Below are positions 1 to 8,493 of a stretch of DNA of 30,590 bases, piece after piece. Origin of the DNA: Nitrosotalea sp. (GTDB lineage Archaea > Thermoproteota > Nitrososphaeria > Nitrososphaerales > Nitrosopumilaceae). The position numbers were made by a program, and so were the translations under genes. The DNA lies in assembly GCA_022545805.1 (NCBI GenBank), contig JAKEIJ010000095.1, positions 1 to 30,590 on the forward strand, in the 5' to 3' direction. The number at the start of each line of letters is the position of its first letter. Position 1 is the first letter of the stretch. The notes beneath the pieces are model-generated. The model did no database searches. It was not told the DNA's origin and saw nothing but the letters and a program-made list of their open reading frames with translations.

Positions 1-1
1 A

Positions 2-346
2 GCTTTAATGAATAACATGTTTGCAATAAACATCTTGTACATAAACGGAAAACCCACTCATTCTGGCCTAGAATGTATTTGTCAAGCAAAGGGAGCAAAG
101 AAACGAATTCTTGTAAGAGTAGGCGATATAGTATCCGCAAAGATAATCAATCTTCTCAATGGGGTAGTACATGCAACAATTGGCGAACCTGAACTAGGAG
201 TTTTATTTACCCAGTGTAACAAATGTGGAGCAAAAGTTGTCGCAATGGGTAGTAACATAAAATGTGTAGATTGCGGATACATAGAAGAGAGAAAGTTATC
301 AACCAGATTTGGAAACAGCGATTTTATAAAATTCAACTCCAACTAA
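2..346 (+). CDS. csl4: Exosome RNA-binding subunit Csl4, 3' part (start outside window)
   Basis: Csl4 is a cap subunit of the archaeal RNA exosome and helps recruit RNA and DnaG to the Rrp41/Rrp42 ring. The visible part is the second half of the S1 domain (RVGDIVSAKI, then the strand leading to ELGVLFTQC) and a C-terminal zinc ribbon with CxxC pairs (CNKCGAK and CVDCGY) ending in the typical EERKLS stretch. Family members are about 180 residues; here only about 114 codons are visible and the frame stays open to the window edge. The ATG at 8 is therefore probably internal, and the N-terminal domain lies upstream. The next gene, pheA, starts four bases after the stop, so the two are probably co-transcribed. 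The identification rests on the S1/zinc-ribbon order and the conserved LGV...C..CG block. Confidence 0.8.
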   Translation, partial: ALMNNMFAINILYINGKPTHSGLECICQAKGAKKRILVRVGDIVSAKIINLLNGVVHATIGEPELGVLFTQCNKCGAKVVAMGSNIKCVDCGYIEERKLSTRFGNSDFIKFNSN

Positions 347-350
347 GAAC

Positions 351-1166
351 ATGTTAAAAGTAGCATTCCAAGGAGAGTCTGGAGCATATAGTCAAGCTGC
401 GGCAGTTAGTTTTTTCAAAGATCCAATTGATACCATACCACATCCTACATTTTATGATGCATTAGATTCTACAGAGAATGGAAGATCAGACTATACTATA
501 CTCCCTGTAGAAAATTCGCTTGAGGGAAGTGTAGGAGAAAGCTATGATTTACTACTTACCACAAAGCTCGGCGCTGTAGGCGAGATGTATCACAGAATAT
601 CTCATTGCCTTATTGGTTTACAAGATTTGAAAAAAATTGATACAGTTTATTCACACCCACAGGCACTTGGTCAATGCAGAAAATTCATCCAAGAGAATCA
701 CTTGAAGCCTATACCAACTTATGATACTGCTGGCAGTGTAAAGATTCTCTTAGAATTAAACAAGAATAACATTGCATGCATAGCTAGTAGAAAGGCTGCA
801 GAGATATACAATGTTCCAATAATAAGAGAAGGCATAGAAGACAACTCAAATAATTATACCAGATTTCTCATCTTGGCAAACAAGAAAAAAGAAAGAACTT
901 CCAAAGACAAGACATCAATAATTTTTGCAATAAAACATGTTCCAGGTGCATTGTATAGCATTCTTGAAAAATTCAATGCTAATAGTATCAATTTAACAAA
1001 AATTGAATCCCGTCCTACAAAGAGCACCCCTTGGGAATACAATTTCTATGTAGATTTTGAAGGCCACCAAGATGACAAAAACATTCAAGATACTCTTGAG
1101 AAGATCAAGGGAAACACAACATTTCTGAAGATATTAGGTTCCTATCCACGAGCTGAACTAATCTAG
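351..1166 (+). CDS. pheA: Prephenate dehydratase
   Basis: Converts prephenate to phenylpyruvate in phenylalanine synthesis. The 271-residue protein is the monofunctional form, with no chorismate mutase domain. It begins with the typical VAFQGESGAYSQ. It has ENSLEGSV (about 54-61), SHPQALGQC (101-109) and the catalytic-region TRF motif (170-172). A C-terminal ACT domain runs from about residue 188. The ESRP motif at 219-222 is the phenylalanine-binding hallmark, so feedback inhibition by phenylalanine is likely (family knowledge). The ATG lies four bases after the csl4 stop, and the length is normal. The 3' end overlaps the stop of the convergent membrane-protein gene by four bases. Confidence 0.95.
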   Translation: MLKVAFQGESGAYSQAAAVSFFKDPIDTIPHPTFYDALDSTENGRSDYTILPVENSLEGSVGESYDLLLTTKLGAVGEMYHRISHCLIGLQDLKKIDTVYSHPQALGQCRKFIQENHLKPIPTYDTAGSVKILLELNKNNIACIASRKAAEIYNVPIIREGIEDNSNNYTRFLILANKKKERTSKDKTSIIFAIKHVPGALYSILEKFNANSINLTKIESRPTKSTPWEYNFYVDFEGHQDDKNIQDTLEKIKGNTTFLKILGSYPRAELI

Positions 1167-1627
1167 AACCCTTTTGGTCTTCGAATAGAAAATGCTGCGC
1201 TGATTCCAATTATCAGAACTCCTGAAGATATCACTATTAGGTGTGATGTGAATATTATTGGATTTGTAACTGCTTCTAGTTTTCCAGTTACATGAAGCAC
1301 GGACCCTCCAGCATTTGTTATGTTTATGAAATGTTTTCCATTCTCAAGACTGAACCAGTCAAAACTGACTTGCTTTTGAAAATCTTTGTCAACTTGCAGA
1401 CCTGTACCGGGGGTCTTCATATGTACGTGAAATGAACTTCCAGTAACATTAAGAAATTCATGATAATGTTTTTCTGCATCAAACTGAAAGACATCACTTT
1501 TTCCAATATCTACAGTGTCATTAACGTCGTGTGCATTACTTATTATCGTCTGTAACAGGAAAAATGTTCCCAATACAACTGCAACTAGACCGATTCCAAT
1601 TCCAGCTGCAGATTTTTTTGTAAGCAT
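1163..1627 (-). CDS. Small membrane protein with two TM segments, unknown function
   Basis: I do not recognise a family. The 154 residues have a short basic N-terminus (MLTKKS), a hydrophobic segment at about 8-28, a polar domain of about 95 residues predicted to lie outside the membrane, a second hydrophobic segment at about 124-147 and a basic tail (RRPKGF). The polar domain looks beta-rich, with alternating hydrophobics and several His residues (KHYHEF, HVHM). The positive-inside rule puts both termini in the cytoplasm. A good TATA-like box centred 27 bases before the ATG supports this start and a leaderless transcript. The stop overlaps the end of pheA. Thaumarchaeal genomes carry many small membrane proteins of this type; the function stays open. 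Confidence 0.75.
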   Translation of the reverse strand: MLTKKSAAGIGIGLVAVVLGTFFLLQTIISNAHDVNDTVDIGKSDVFQFDAEKHYHEFLNVTGSSFHVHMKTPGTGLQVDKDFQKQVSFDWFSLENGKHFINITNAGGSVLHVTGKLEAVTNPIIFTSHLIVISSGVLIIGISAAFSIRRPKGF

Positions 1628-1650
1628 TGTGAAAAATTAATTCATGATTA

Positions 1651-1658
1651 TATTTAAA
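1651..1658 (-). promoter_or_regulatory. TATA-like box for the small membrane protein gene
   Basis: The minus strand reads TTTAAATA, centred about 27 bases upstream of the ATG at 1627. That is the spacing expected when transcription begins at or next to the start codon. It sits just past the guaB stop, so this gene has its own promoter. Confidence 0.6.
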
Positions 1659-1663
1659 GTAAA

Positions 1664-3103
1664 TTACATTAATTCGACATCATGTGGTTGACTTTCTGCA
1701 TATCCAGCAGTTGACATTTTGATAAATTCTGCATTCTGTTGCATTTGTGGAATATTATTTGCTCCACAATAGCTCAAGCCAGAACGAATTCCTCCCGTTA
1801 GTTGTTTTATTATATCAGTGACACTTCCTTTGTATGGAACCATTGCCTCAACACCTTCTGCCACATAATCATTGAGATCTTCTACCAATGAAGCGTTACT
1901 GGTTTCTTTATTTTTCCTTCCAAGAGCGGCATAAAATGACGCCATACCTCTGTAAATCTTGTATCGTTTGCCATTTTTCATCATAAATGAGCCTGGGCTC
2001 TCATCGGTTCCACCCAACAAGCTTCCAACCATCACAGTTGATGCTCCTGCTGCAAGTGCTTTTGTTGCATCACCTGATGTCCTTACACCGCCATCAGATA
2101 TTATTGGAATATCATATTTTTTGCCAACTTGTGCACAATCCATTACAGCAGTTAGTTGTGGTACTCCAGAACCAGTGATTACTCGGGTAATACATATCGA
2201 ACCAGAACCTACTCCTACCTTTACTGCATCCACACCAGCCTTGATGAGATCTTCTGTACCTTGAGCAGTTGCTACATTTCCTGCAATTAGTTCACAGTTT
2301 GGAAATGCTTTTTTTATCAAGCGAACAGTATTGATTGCGTTTTCACTGTGCCCGTGTGCAATATCGACTACTATAACATCAGCACCAGCATCAAGCAATG
2401 CTTCTGTTCTTTCCATGAAATCACCTTTTACACCAACTGCGGCACCAACCAAAGGTCTTCCTTTTTTGTCCTTGGATGCCTGCGGATAATTATCAGCGTT
2501 AATGATATCTTTACTAGTTATCAATCCCTTGACATATCCTCTTGCATCTAAAAGCGGTAATTTTTCAATACAATTTTTCCGTAGTATGTCTTTGGCTTCA
2601 CCTATATCCACTCCAAATTTTGCGGTAATGACATCATTTGTCATTACTTCGGTGACCTTTTTACTTTCATCTTTAGATTCCAACATAACAATATCTCGTC
2701 TTGTCAGTATGCCAACAAGCTGACCTTGGCCATCTGTTACAAGTAGTCCTGATGCTCCTTTTTCTCTCATGGATTCTATGGCTTCACGCACAGTCTGGTC
2801 TGGATTTATTGTATATGGATTTTCAATTATTATACTGCCTGAGCGTTTTGTTTTGAGTACTTCGTTTACCTGTTCTGAAATAGTGAGAAATCTATGTATG
2901 ATTCCAATTCCGCCTTCCCTTGCTATTGCTACTGCCATAGCAGATTCAGTAACAGTATCCATATTTGCACTGATGATCGGTATGTTAAGAGAAATATTTT
3001 TTGAAAGTTTTGTCTGTAGGTTTGTTTGAGATCTAGTAACAATTCCTGATCGTTTAGGAACAAGGAGTACATCATCAAATGTTAATCCTTCCCTTATTTC
3101 CAA
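1664..3103 (-). CDS. guaB: Inosine-5'-monophosphate dehydrogenase
   Basis: Oxidises IMP to XMP with NAD+, the committed step to GMP; guaA, the next enzyme, lies 2.3 kb away at 5377. At 479 residues it has the usual length. The N-terminus REGLTFDDVLLVP is typical. A pair of CBS domains is inserted at about 95-205. The catalytic loop GSGSICITRVITG contains the active-site Cys304. The phosphate-binding SDGGVRTSGD (336-345) and YRGMAS (384-389) are present. All catalytic blocks look intact. It begins about 30 bases after the dihydropteroate synthase stop on the same strand, so the two may share a transcript. Confidence 0.96.
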   Translation of the reverse strand: MEIREGLTFDDVLLVPKRSGIVTRSQTNLQTKLSKNISLNIPIISANMDTVTESAMAVAIAREGGIGIIHRFLTISEQVNEVLKTKRSGSIIIENPYTINPDQTVREAIESMREKGASGLLVTDGQGQLVGILTRRDIVMLESKDESKKVTEVMTNDVITAKFGVDIGEAKDILRKNCIEKLPLLDARGYVKGLITSKDIINADNYPQASKDKKGRPLVGAAVGVKGDFMERTEALLDAGADVIVVDIAHGHSENAINTVRLIKKAFPNCELIAGNVATAQGTEDLIKAGVDAVKVGVGSGSICITRVITGSGVPQLTAVMDCAQVGKKYDIPIISDGGVRTSGDATKALAAGASTVMVGSLLGGTDESPGSFMMKNGKRYKIYRGMASFYAALGRKNKETSNASLVEDLNDYVAEGVEAMVPYKGSVTDIIKQLTGGIRSGLSYCGANNIPQMQQNAEFIKMSTAGYAESQPHDVELM

Positions 3104-3133
3104 CGAAACCTTCTTGATTAGAATGAAAATCTG

Positions 3134-4000
3134 TTATAAGCCTTTCTTGAGACTTTTCAAGTTTTTTACGATCTTGACAATATCATTTGTAGCCTTGACA
3201 TTATGAGTTCGTATTATATCAGCACAATTTAGAGCAGCAAAAGTTTCTGCTGCAAGAGATCCATAAAGTCTCTTATCAGGATCGGTCTCATCCAATAGTT
3301 CTCCTATGAAGGACTTTCTTGAAATAGAAACAAGAATTGGATGTTCTTGTTTTATGTGTTTTAGATTTTTCAATACCAGTATGTCTCTTTGTAGCCAATC
3401 AGAATTGATTTTTGTAAACAACACACCTTGTGCTTTTTTTCTAAAGAACCCAATAGCAGGATCTACTGTGATCTGACTTGCTGGAATTCCAGATCTTAGT
3501 GCAAGCGCAACACTTTGACTAATCAATTTTCTAGTCTGTATGACTTGATTTCCCTTAATCGATTCATTGCTAAATGCACATAACACAACAGATGGGCGGT
3601 GCTTCTCAAGTACATCAACCATATTTTTGTCATATTTTAGTCCTGAAACATCATTGACTATTTCCACACCTAATTGAAGAGCCACTTCTGCCACTTTTGC
3701 CCTACATGTATCAATTGAGACAGGTAATTTTGAAACTTTTTGGATGGCATTTATAGCAGTGGTAATTCTTTTGATCTCTTTATCTTCTGATATCAGGGTC
3801 TTGATATACGGAGCAGTAGACATGCCACCAACATCAATAAAATCTGCACCATCCTCTTCCATTAACTTGGCAGTTTTTTCTATCATTTTTTTATCAGTGA
3901 ATACTGATTTTTTATAAAATGATTCTGGACTGGTGTTAATTATTCCCATTACTCGTATTGGACTAGAATCGCCCACTCTTACTCTTGCTAGTCTATGCAT
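3134..4000 (-). CDS. folP: Dihydropteroate synthase family protein
   Basis: Joins a p-aminobenzoate-type substrate to hydroxymethyl-dihydropterin diphosphate. Visible motifs are GIINTSPESF near the N-terminus, DFIDVGGMSTAP, SIDTCRAKVAE, EIVNDVSGLK, DPAIGFF and the C-terminal SISRKSFIGE with its conserved lysine. I chose the ATG at 4000 (288 residues), which starts just before the conserved core and leaves a 36-base gap to the divergent pterin kinase. The frame is open to an ATG at 4057 (307 residues), but that would overlap the start of the neighbour by 21 bases. The pairing with an MptE-like kinase places it in pterin cofactor synthesis. Whether the acceptor is free pABA (folate) or a ribosylated form (methanopterin-like) cannot be read from the sequence. 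Confidence 0.88.
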   Translation of the reverse strand: MHRLARVRVGDSSPIRVMGIINTSPESFYKKSVFTDKKMIEKTAKLMEEDGADFIDVGGMSTAPYIKTLISEDKEIKRITTAINAIQKVSKLPVSIDTCRAKVAEVALQLGVEIVNDVSGLKYDKNMVDVLEKHRPSVVLCAFSNESIKGNQVIQTRKLISQSVALALRSGIPASQITVDPAIGFFRKKAQGVLFTKINSDWLQRDILVLKNLKHIKQEHPILVSISRKSFIGELLDETDPDKRLYGSLAAETFAALNCADIIRTHNVKATNDIVKIVKNLKSLKKGL

Positions 4001-4036
4001 ATGGTTTATGATTAACCCAGATACATTTAGACTTAC

Positions 4037-4774
4037 ATGACTTTGGATGGCTGGCATGAAAAATATCTAGAAATTCTAAAAGAATTCAACTACGATAGAT
4101 TAAGTGAAATAAAGTCAGCAAAGATCCTTGATTCTATTCTAAAGAATAAATTTGATGTAGACATTTTAGAGAAAAAAATTAAAAATAAAACTGTCTTTGT
4201 CATAGGAGCAGGCCCATCTTTGATTGCATCCATATCATATCTTAAAAAATTCAAAAACATCACAAAGATTGTTGCAGATGGTGCTACACAAGCAATGCTT
4301 GAAAATGGAATGGTACCAGATATCATAGTAACAGATCTTGATGGAAACATGGAGTCACTCAAAAAGGCATCAGAAACTGGATCAATAATGATCGTACATG
4401 CACATGGAGACAATATCAGAAAATTACCATATGCAATTTCATTCAGATACTGTATAGGTACCACAGAGGATAGACCATTTGGAAAAATTAGAAACTTTGG
4501 TGGATTCACAGACGGTGACAGATGCGTATTTCTTGCTAATCATTTTGGTGCATCCAAAATAATCATGATTGGAATGGATTTTGGAATTCACATAGGAAAA
4601 TATTCCAAAATAGGAATATACAATAAACCAATAAAGATAAAAAAGCTAAGAAAGGGGAAATCGCTCTTAGAATGGCTTGCTTCAAAGAGCAACAATCTCT
4701 ATACAACATCCCAACCAATATCAGGATTCAAAAATGTGAAATTAGTAGATCTTCAAAGGCGAGTCAGACAATAG
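4037..4774 (+). CDS. mptE: 6-hydroxymethyl-7,8-dihydropterin pyrophosphokinase, MptE-like (DUF115)
   Basis: Predicted to transfer pyrophosphate from ATP to 6-hydroxymethyl-7,8-dihydropterin, giving the substrate of the divergent dihydropteroate synthase. It belongs to the archaeal MptE/DUF115 type, unrelated to bacterial FolK. Landmarks are a Rossmann-like VIGAGPSL at 55-62, DGATQAML (81-88), VTDLDG (98-103), HAHGDN (121-126), GGFTDGDR (155-162) and IGMDFG (178-183). Length (245 aa) fits the family. The ATG at 4037 gives MTLDGWHEKY, a short N-terminal helix before the core. No strong promoter box is visible, because the upstream DNA also codes for the divergent gene. Confidence 0.88.
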   Translation: MTLDGWHEKYLEILKEFNYDRLSEIKSAKILDSILKNKFDVDILEKKIKNKTVFVIGAGPSLIASISYLKKFKNITKIVADGATQAMLENGMVPDIIVTDLDGNMESLKKASETGSIMIVHAHGDNIRKLPYAISFRYCIGTTEDRPFGKIRNFGGFTDGDRCVFLANHFGASKIIMIGMDFGIHIGKYSKIGIYNKPIKIKKLRKGKSLLEWLASKSNNLYTTSQPISGFKNVKLVDLQRRVRQ

Positions 4775-4783
4775 CACATGTTT

Positions 4784-4797
4784 GAATATTTATTATC
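4784..4797 (+). promoter_or_regulatory. TATA-like box for the coiled-coil gene and guaA
   Basis: An AT-rich box (TATTTATT, 4787-4794) is centred about 28 bases before the ATG at 4818. It supports a leaderless start there and argues against the upstream TTG at 4782, which would lie inside the promoter. Confidence 0.55.
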
Positions 4798-4817
4798 CAT
4801 TTGGCAATAGAAAAAAC

Positions 4818-5372
4818 ATGAGTTATTCGGAGGAGAATCTACGTGACATTTTAGAACTAAGAGAATGGATCTCCGAAGAGATTGAAAAAAGAGAAAAAGA
4901 GATAGACAAATTTAGGCAGAATCTCCGAATTCTTGATTCCCTTGTAAAGCAATCAAGTTTTAGTAAAGCATCTTCTCTGGTATCCAATAAACAGATTATA
5001 CAACAAAGCCAACAAACATCTTCTGTCATCCCCATCAAGACATCAGATAATAAAATTTTAGCAAACGCACATGTTACTTCTGATGAGCTAGTGATCATTC
5101 CATCAGAGGATGTCATGTTAGATATTGAAATGCATCCATTCAAGTCATTTTTCTTGGGCAGAATAATTGGAGGAATGGAAAATCAAGATAAAGTAGATGT
5201 GCAGAATGGCAAGATTCCACAGAACACGGCAATATCATGTCTAGTGAATAAAGATGGTAATAGAATCAGAGAAATTCTCATTAAAAATTATCGTCAGAAG
5301 GAAAGAGTAAACGAGATAATAAATACAGTAACATGGTCATTTTCCAGAATGATTGAGAATTCTCAAAAGTGA
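4818..5372 (+). CDS. Coiled-coil protein of unknown function upstream of guaA
   Basis: I do not recognise this 184-residue protein. Residues 1-45 (MSYSEENLRDILELREWI...) are strongly helical and charged with heptad-like spacing, so a coiled coil is likely. A Ser/Gln-rich linker follows (about 55-75). The C-terminal half (about 85-175) looks like a compact alpha/beta domain: LDIEMHPFKSFFLGRIIGGM, then NRIREILIKNY and a helix at the end. Dimerisation through the N-terminus is a reasonable inference. The frame opens at a TTG at 4782, but the ATG at 4818 with its TATA box is preferred. Its stop lies four bases before guaA, so the two are almost certainly co-transcribed. That suggests, but does not prove, a link to purine metabolism. 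Confidence 0.75.
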   Translation: MSYSEENLRDILELREWISEEIEKREKEIDKFRQNLRILDSLVKQSSFSKASSLVSNKQIIQQSQQTSSVIPIKTSDNKILANAHVTSDELVIIPSEDVMLDIEMHPFKSFFLGRIIGGMENQDKVDVQNGKIPQNTAISCLVNKDGNRIREILIKNYRQKERVNEIINTVTWSFSRMIENSQK

Positions 5373-5376
5373 TATA

Positions 5377-6900
5377 ATGGACAAGATAATTGTATTAGAT
5401 TTTGGTTCGCAGTATAGCCATCTCATTTGTAGAAGAATTAGAGAATTTTCAGTCTACTCTGAACTTGTTCCATATAACATCTCATTAGAAGAGTTAAAGA
5501 AAATGAATCCAACGGGAATCGTATTCAGTGGAGGACCTGCAAGTGTATACAACAAGGATTCACCACAACCAACAAACGGAATATTTGAGATAGGACTTCC
5601 CGTGCTTGGTATTTGTTATGGTCATCAACTAATTGTGAACAAATTTGGAGGCAAGGTTAGGCGTTCTCACAAAGAATATGGGTCTTCGTTGCTCAGTATA
5701 GATAATAATTCTGACCTGCTTGCAGGTATGGGTCAATCAACAAGAGCATGGATGAGTCATGGTGATGCTGCAGAAAGTTTGCCTGAAGGATTCAAAGTAA
5801 TAGGGCATACAGAAAATTCTTTTGCAGCGGCGATTGCAAATAAGCAAAAAATGGTATATGGAATTCAATTTCATCCAGAAGTAGTTCATACCGAAAATGG
5901 AGTTCAAGTTCTCAAGAATTTTGTTCTAGACATATGTAAAGCAAAACAAGATTGGACCTTGGAGAATTTTATAGAATCAACAGTGTCAGATATTTCAAAA
6001 ATTGATGGTGATGTGTTATGTGGAATAAGTGGGGGTGTTGATTCTACAGTAGCTGCAGTGCTGATTCAAAAGGCGATAGGAAACAGACTCAAGTGTGTTT
6101 TTGTAGACAATGGTCTTTTACGAATGAATGAAGAAGTAGAAGTAGAAAACATGTTTGAGAATAATTTTGGAATGAATTTTACGGCAATAAATGCCAAAGA
6201 GAGATTTCTTACAAGACTCAAAGGAATAACAGACCCCGAACAGAAACGAATGATTGTTGGAGAGGAATTTGTCAAAGTGTTTACAGAATTTGCTGAAAAG
6301 AATGGCCCGTTCAAATGGCTGGGACAAGGTACGCTCTATCCAGATGTAATAGAAAGTGGAGTTTCAAAAGGCCCAGCGGCTGTAATTAAAACTCATCACA
6401 ATGTTGGCGGATTACCATCATGGCTTAACCTACAAGTATTGGAACCTCTCAGGTTTCTTTACAAAGATGAGGTAAGAAAAGTAGGTAAAATTCTAGGGGT
6501 TCCGGATAAACTTCTTAACCGCCATCCATTTCCAGGACCTGGTCTTGCAGTAAGAATAATGGGAGAAGTAACTCCAGAAAAATTACAAATTGCAAAACAG
6601 GCCAGCAAAATTGTTGAAAGTGAGCTTGAGTCATCAGGATGGTATCATAAGGTTTGGCAGGCTTATGCAGCAGTAGGAGATGATAGAGCAGTAGGGGTAG
6701 TGGGCGATGAACGAAAATACGGCCATGTAGTTCTTGTCAGAATAGTTGATTCTATCGACGCCATGACTGCAGATTGGACAAGATTACCCTCAGAGATACT
6801 TGAAAGAATCAGTAATAGAATTACAAACGAAGTAGAAGATGTAGCTTGGGTTAGCTATGTGATTTCAAGCAAGCCACCAGCAACAATAGAGCCTCAATAA
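5377..6900 (+). CDS. guaA: GMP synthase (glutamine-hydrolysing), single chain
   Basis: Aminates XMP to GMP using glutamine and ATP. The 507-residue protein is the fused two-domain form, not the split GuaAA/GuaAB pair found in many euryarchaea. The class I amidotransferase domain (about 1-190) has nucleophile Cys80 in LGICYGHQ and His166/Glu168 in FHPEV. The ATP pyrophosphatase domain has the P-loop SGGVDST at 218-224. The C-terminal dimerisation domain includes HPFPGPGLAVRI and ends in KPPATIEPQ, the usual GuaA terminus (xPPxTIEWE-like). The frame is open to a TTG at 5353, but the ATG at 5377 gives the standard MDKIIVLDFGSQY start. It lies four bases after the preceding gene. Confidence 0.97.
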   Translation: MDKIIVLDFGSQYSHLICRRIREFSVYSELVPYNISLEELKKMNPTGIVFSGGPASVYNKDSPQPTNGIFEIGLPVLGICYGHQLIVNKFGGKVRRSHKEYGSSLLSIDNNSDLLAGMGQSTRAWMSHGDAAESLPEGFKVIGHTENSFAAAIANKQKMVYGIQFHPEVVHTENGVQVLKNFVLDICKAKQDWTLENFIESTVSDISKIDGDVLCGISGGVDSTVAAVLIQKAIGNRLKCVFVDNGLLRMNEEVEVENMFENNFGMNFTAINAKERFLTRLKGITDPEQKRMIVGEEFVKVFTEFAEKNGPFKWLGQGTLYPDVIESGVSKGPAAVIKTHHNVGGLPSWLNLQVLEPLRFLYKDEVRKVGKILGVPDKLLNRHPFPGPGLAVRIMGEVTPEKLQIAKQASKIVESELESSGWYHKVWQAYAAVGDDRAVGVVGDERKYGHVVLVRIVDSIDAMTADWTRLPSEILERISNRITNEVEDVAWVSYVISSKPPATIEPQ

Positions 6901-6957
6901 AAAAGCAACTTAGTTTAGAAAAATCTATTTTAAAAGAAATTTTTTAAAAATTAGAGT
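6901..6957. terminator. Convergent intergenic region, probable termination zone
   Basis: These 57 bases separate the stops of guaA (plus) and the PKD protein (minus). They are almost purely A/T, with a T6 run on the plus strand and A/T runs that read as T-runs on the minus strand. Archaeal termination often occurs at such U-rich tracts; no strong hairpin is needed or seen. Confidence 0.4.
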
Positions 6958-8361
6958 TTATGGGACCACGTTTATTCTGGCGGTCGGTGGGTTCTGATCC
7001 TGAATTACAGTAACCTTCACTGTGCTGCTATCGGAACCAAATTGGTTGGTTACTGTAAGTTTGAATTCTAGCACCTTTTGTTGACCATAGTCAACAGATG
7101 GGGAGTAGAATGCTGGATGAGCAGTGCCACTCAATATGATAGTGACTGGGTCACCACTAATTTGTACCCATTTGAATTTGATATGGTCACCAGTACTGGC
7201 GCTTCCATCTAATACAACTCTGCTGTTTGGTGAGACTGTTTGATCTGGACCTGCATTAGCAACTGGTGGTTGTCCAGCTACTGGGAGGTTATTGACCTTG
7301 ACAGTAACAGAACATGATGGAATGTCAACCATGTTATCAGATACATCTAGTGTGAATTGTAGTGTACTACTTGAGCCAGTTGGAGTTGGTGCCACAAATG
7401 TTGGGCTCATATCAGTGCTGGAAGATAGTTTTACTGGTTGTCCAGAAACCTGTCTCCAGTAGTAAGAGATAGTATCACCGCTTGGATTTGCAACTGATAT
7501 TGGCAATCTTACTAGAGAATTAGAATTAACAGAAACATCTTGACATGCTACGGTTGGATCTTGATGAGTGCTCTTAACTGTGACTTTGGTCATGGCAGCG
7601 GCTTTTCCTCCATGTCCATCATCAGCAGTAAATACAAACAACATGGTGGTAGTTTTGCCTGGTGCTACTGCTGGTGCAGTAAATGATGTAGCATCAGTAT
7701 TAGTTGAAGATAATTGTATACTTGGACCAGAATATTGGCCCCATGCTAATGTCAATGGATCATTGTCTTGATCTGTTGCAACACCCTTGAGAGATACCAT
7801 AGAACCTTCATCAACAACTTGATCTGGATTTACTGAAACAACCGGAGGATGATTAACGTGTAAGACTACGACATTAAATGTAGTAGTATCCTTTAGTCCA
7901 TATCCATCATCTACAGTTAATGATAACTTCAATGATTTGACTTCATTTGCAGGAACTGGAGGAGAAACAAACGATATTACAGGAGCAGTAGAGGTTGGAG
8001 AAAATGTTATTGCATCACCGGAAACTTGACCCCATTGGTATGTTAGTTTCTTGCCAACATCAGGAGTTGTTGACTTGAGACCAGAAAGTGTGACTTTTGT
8101 ATTTTCGTATACTACGATGCTATTTGCAAGTGAACCTTGCAGGAAATATTGGTTCAGTGTACCTGATCTTGCAACATCAGTGGTATAGAATTTAGCACAG
8201 TAAATGTGATCTGTACCTTGAAATTGTTGAATACATTGTTGAAGGAATTGTGCTGCACTGCCACTGTTTGGTGAACTAGTTTGGGCATTTGCAGATATTG
8301 TTGGTAATACTGCAGCGAAGATCATTGCAGCTAGTATAGCAACAAAAAATTTGTAATTCAA
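6958..8361 (-). CDS. Secreted protein with four Ig/PKD (K319-like) repeats
   Basis: A 467-residue exported protein. A signal peptide is clear: MNYKFFVAIL, then a hydrophobic stretch to about residue 20 and ANAQ at 24-27 as a likely cleavage site. After an N-terminal region with two Cys (43, 55) come four beta-sandwich repeats of about 95 residues, each with a core W-x-Q-x-S-G. The core tryptophans are at 110, 207, 302 and 398. Repeat 3 has Cys273 and Cys350, which could form a disulfide. There is no C-terminal membrane anchor. The start is a TTG with a TATA-like box 26 bases upstream; the next Met (13) would destroy the signal peptide. The likely role is cell-surface or extracellular adhesion or structure (inference). 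The protein stops just as a fifth repeat would begin. Confidence 0.82.
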   Translation of the reverse strand: MNYKFFVAILAAMIFAAVLPTISANAQTSSPNSGSAAQFLQQCIQQFQGTDHIYCAKFYTTDVARSGTLNQYFLQGSLANSIVVYENTKVTLSGLKSTTPDVGKKLTYQWGQVSGDAITFSPTSTAPVISFVSPPVPANEVKSLKLSLTVDDGYGLKDTTTFNVVVLHVNHPPVVSVNPDQVVDEGSMVSLKGVATDQDNDPLTLAWGQYSGPSIQLSSTNTDATSFTAPAVAPGKTTTMLFVFTADDGHGGKAAAMTKVTVKSTHQDPTVACQDVSVNSNSLVRLPISVANPSGDTISYYWRQVSGQPVKLSSSTDMSPTFVAPTPTGSSSTLQFTLDVSDNMVDIPSCSVTVKVNNLPVAGQPPVANAGPDQTVSPNSRVVLDGSASTGDHIKFKWVQISGDPVTIILSGTAHPAFYSPSVDYGQQKVLEFKLTVTNQFGSDSSTVKVTVIQDQNPPTARINVVP

Positions 8362-8381
8362 CTTGTCAGTTCTAAATTTTA

Positions 8382-8392
8382 GATTATTAAAA
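8382..8392 (-). promoter_or_regulatory. TATA-like box for the secreted repeat protein
   Basis: The minus strand reads TTTTAATAATC, centred about 26 bases before the TTG at 8361. This supports a leaderless TTG start. The rest of the 132-base gap up to the pfkB stop holds nothing else I can identify. Confidence 0.45.
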
Positions 8393-8493
8393 AACCTTTC
8401 TCTTAATTTGTTGTATTATCCAGATCAGTTTTTTGATCTAAAAACACTGTTTGATATGATATTTTCATCAATTTTACACAAATAATTGAAGGC

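Noticed and set aside
4782..4817. TTG at 4782 as start of the coiled-coil protein
   Set aside because: It overlaps the probable TATA box; the ATG at 4818 is correctly spaced from that box.
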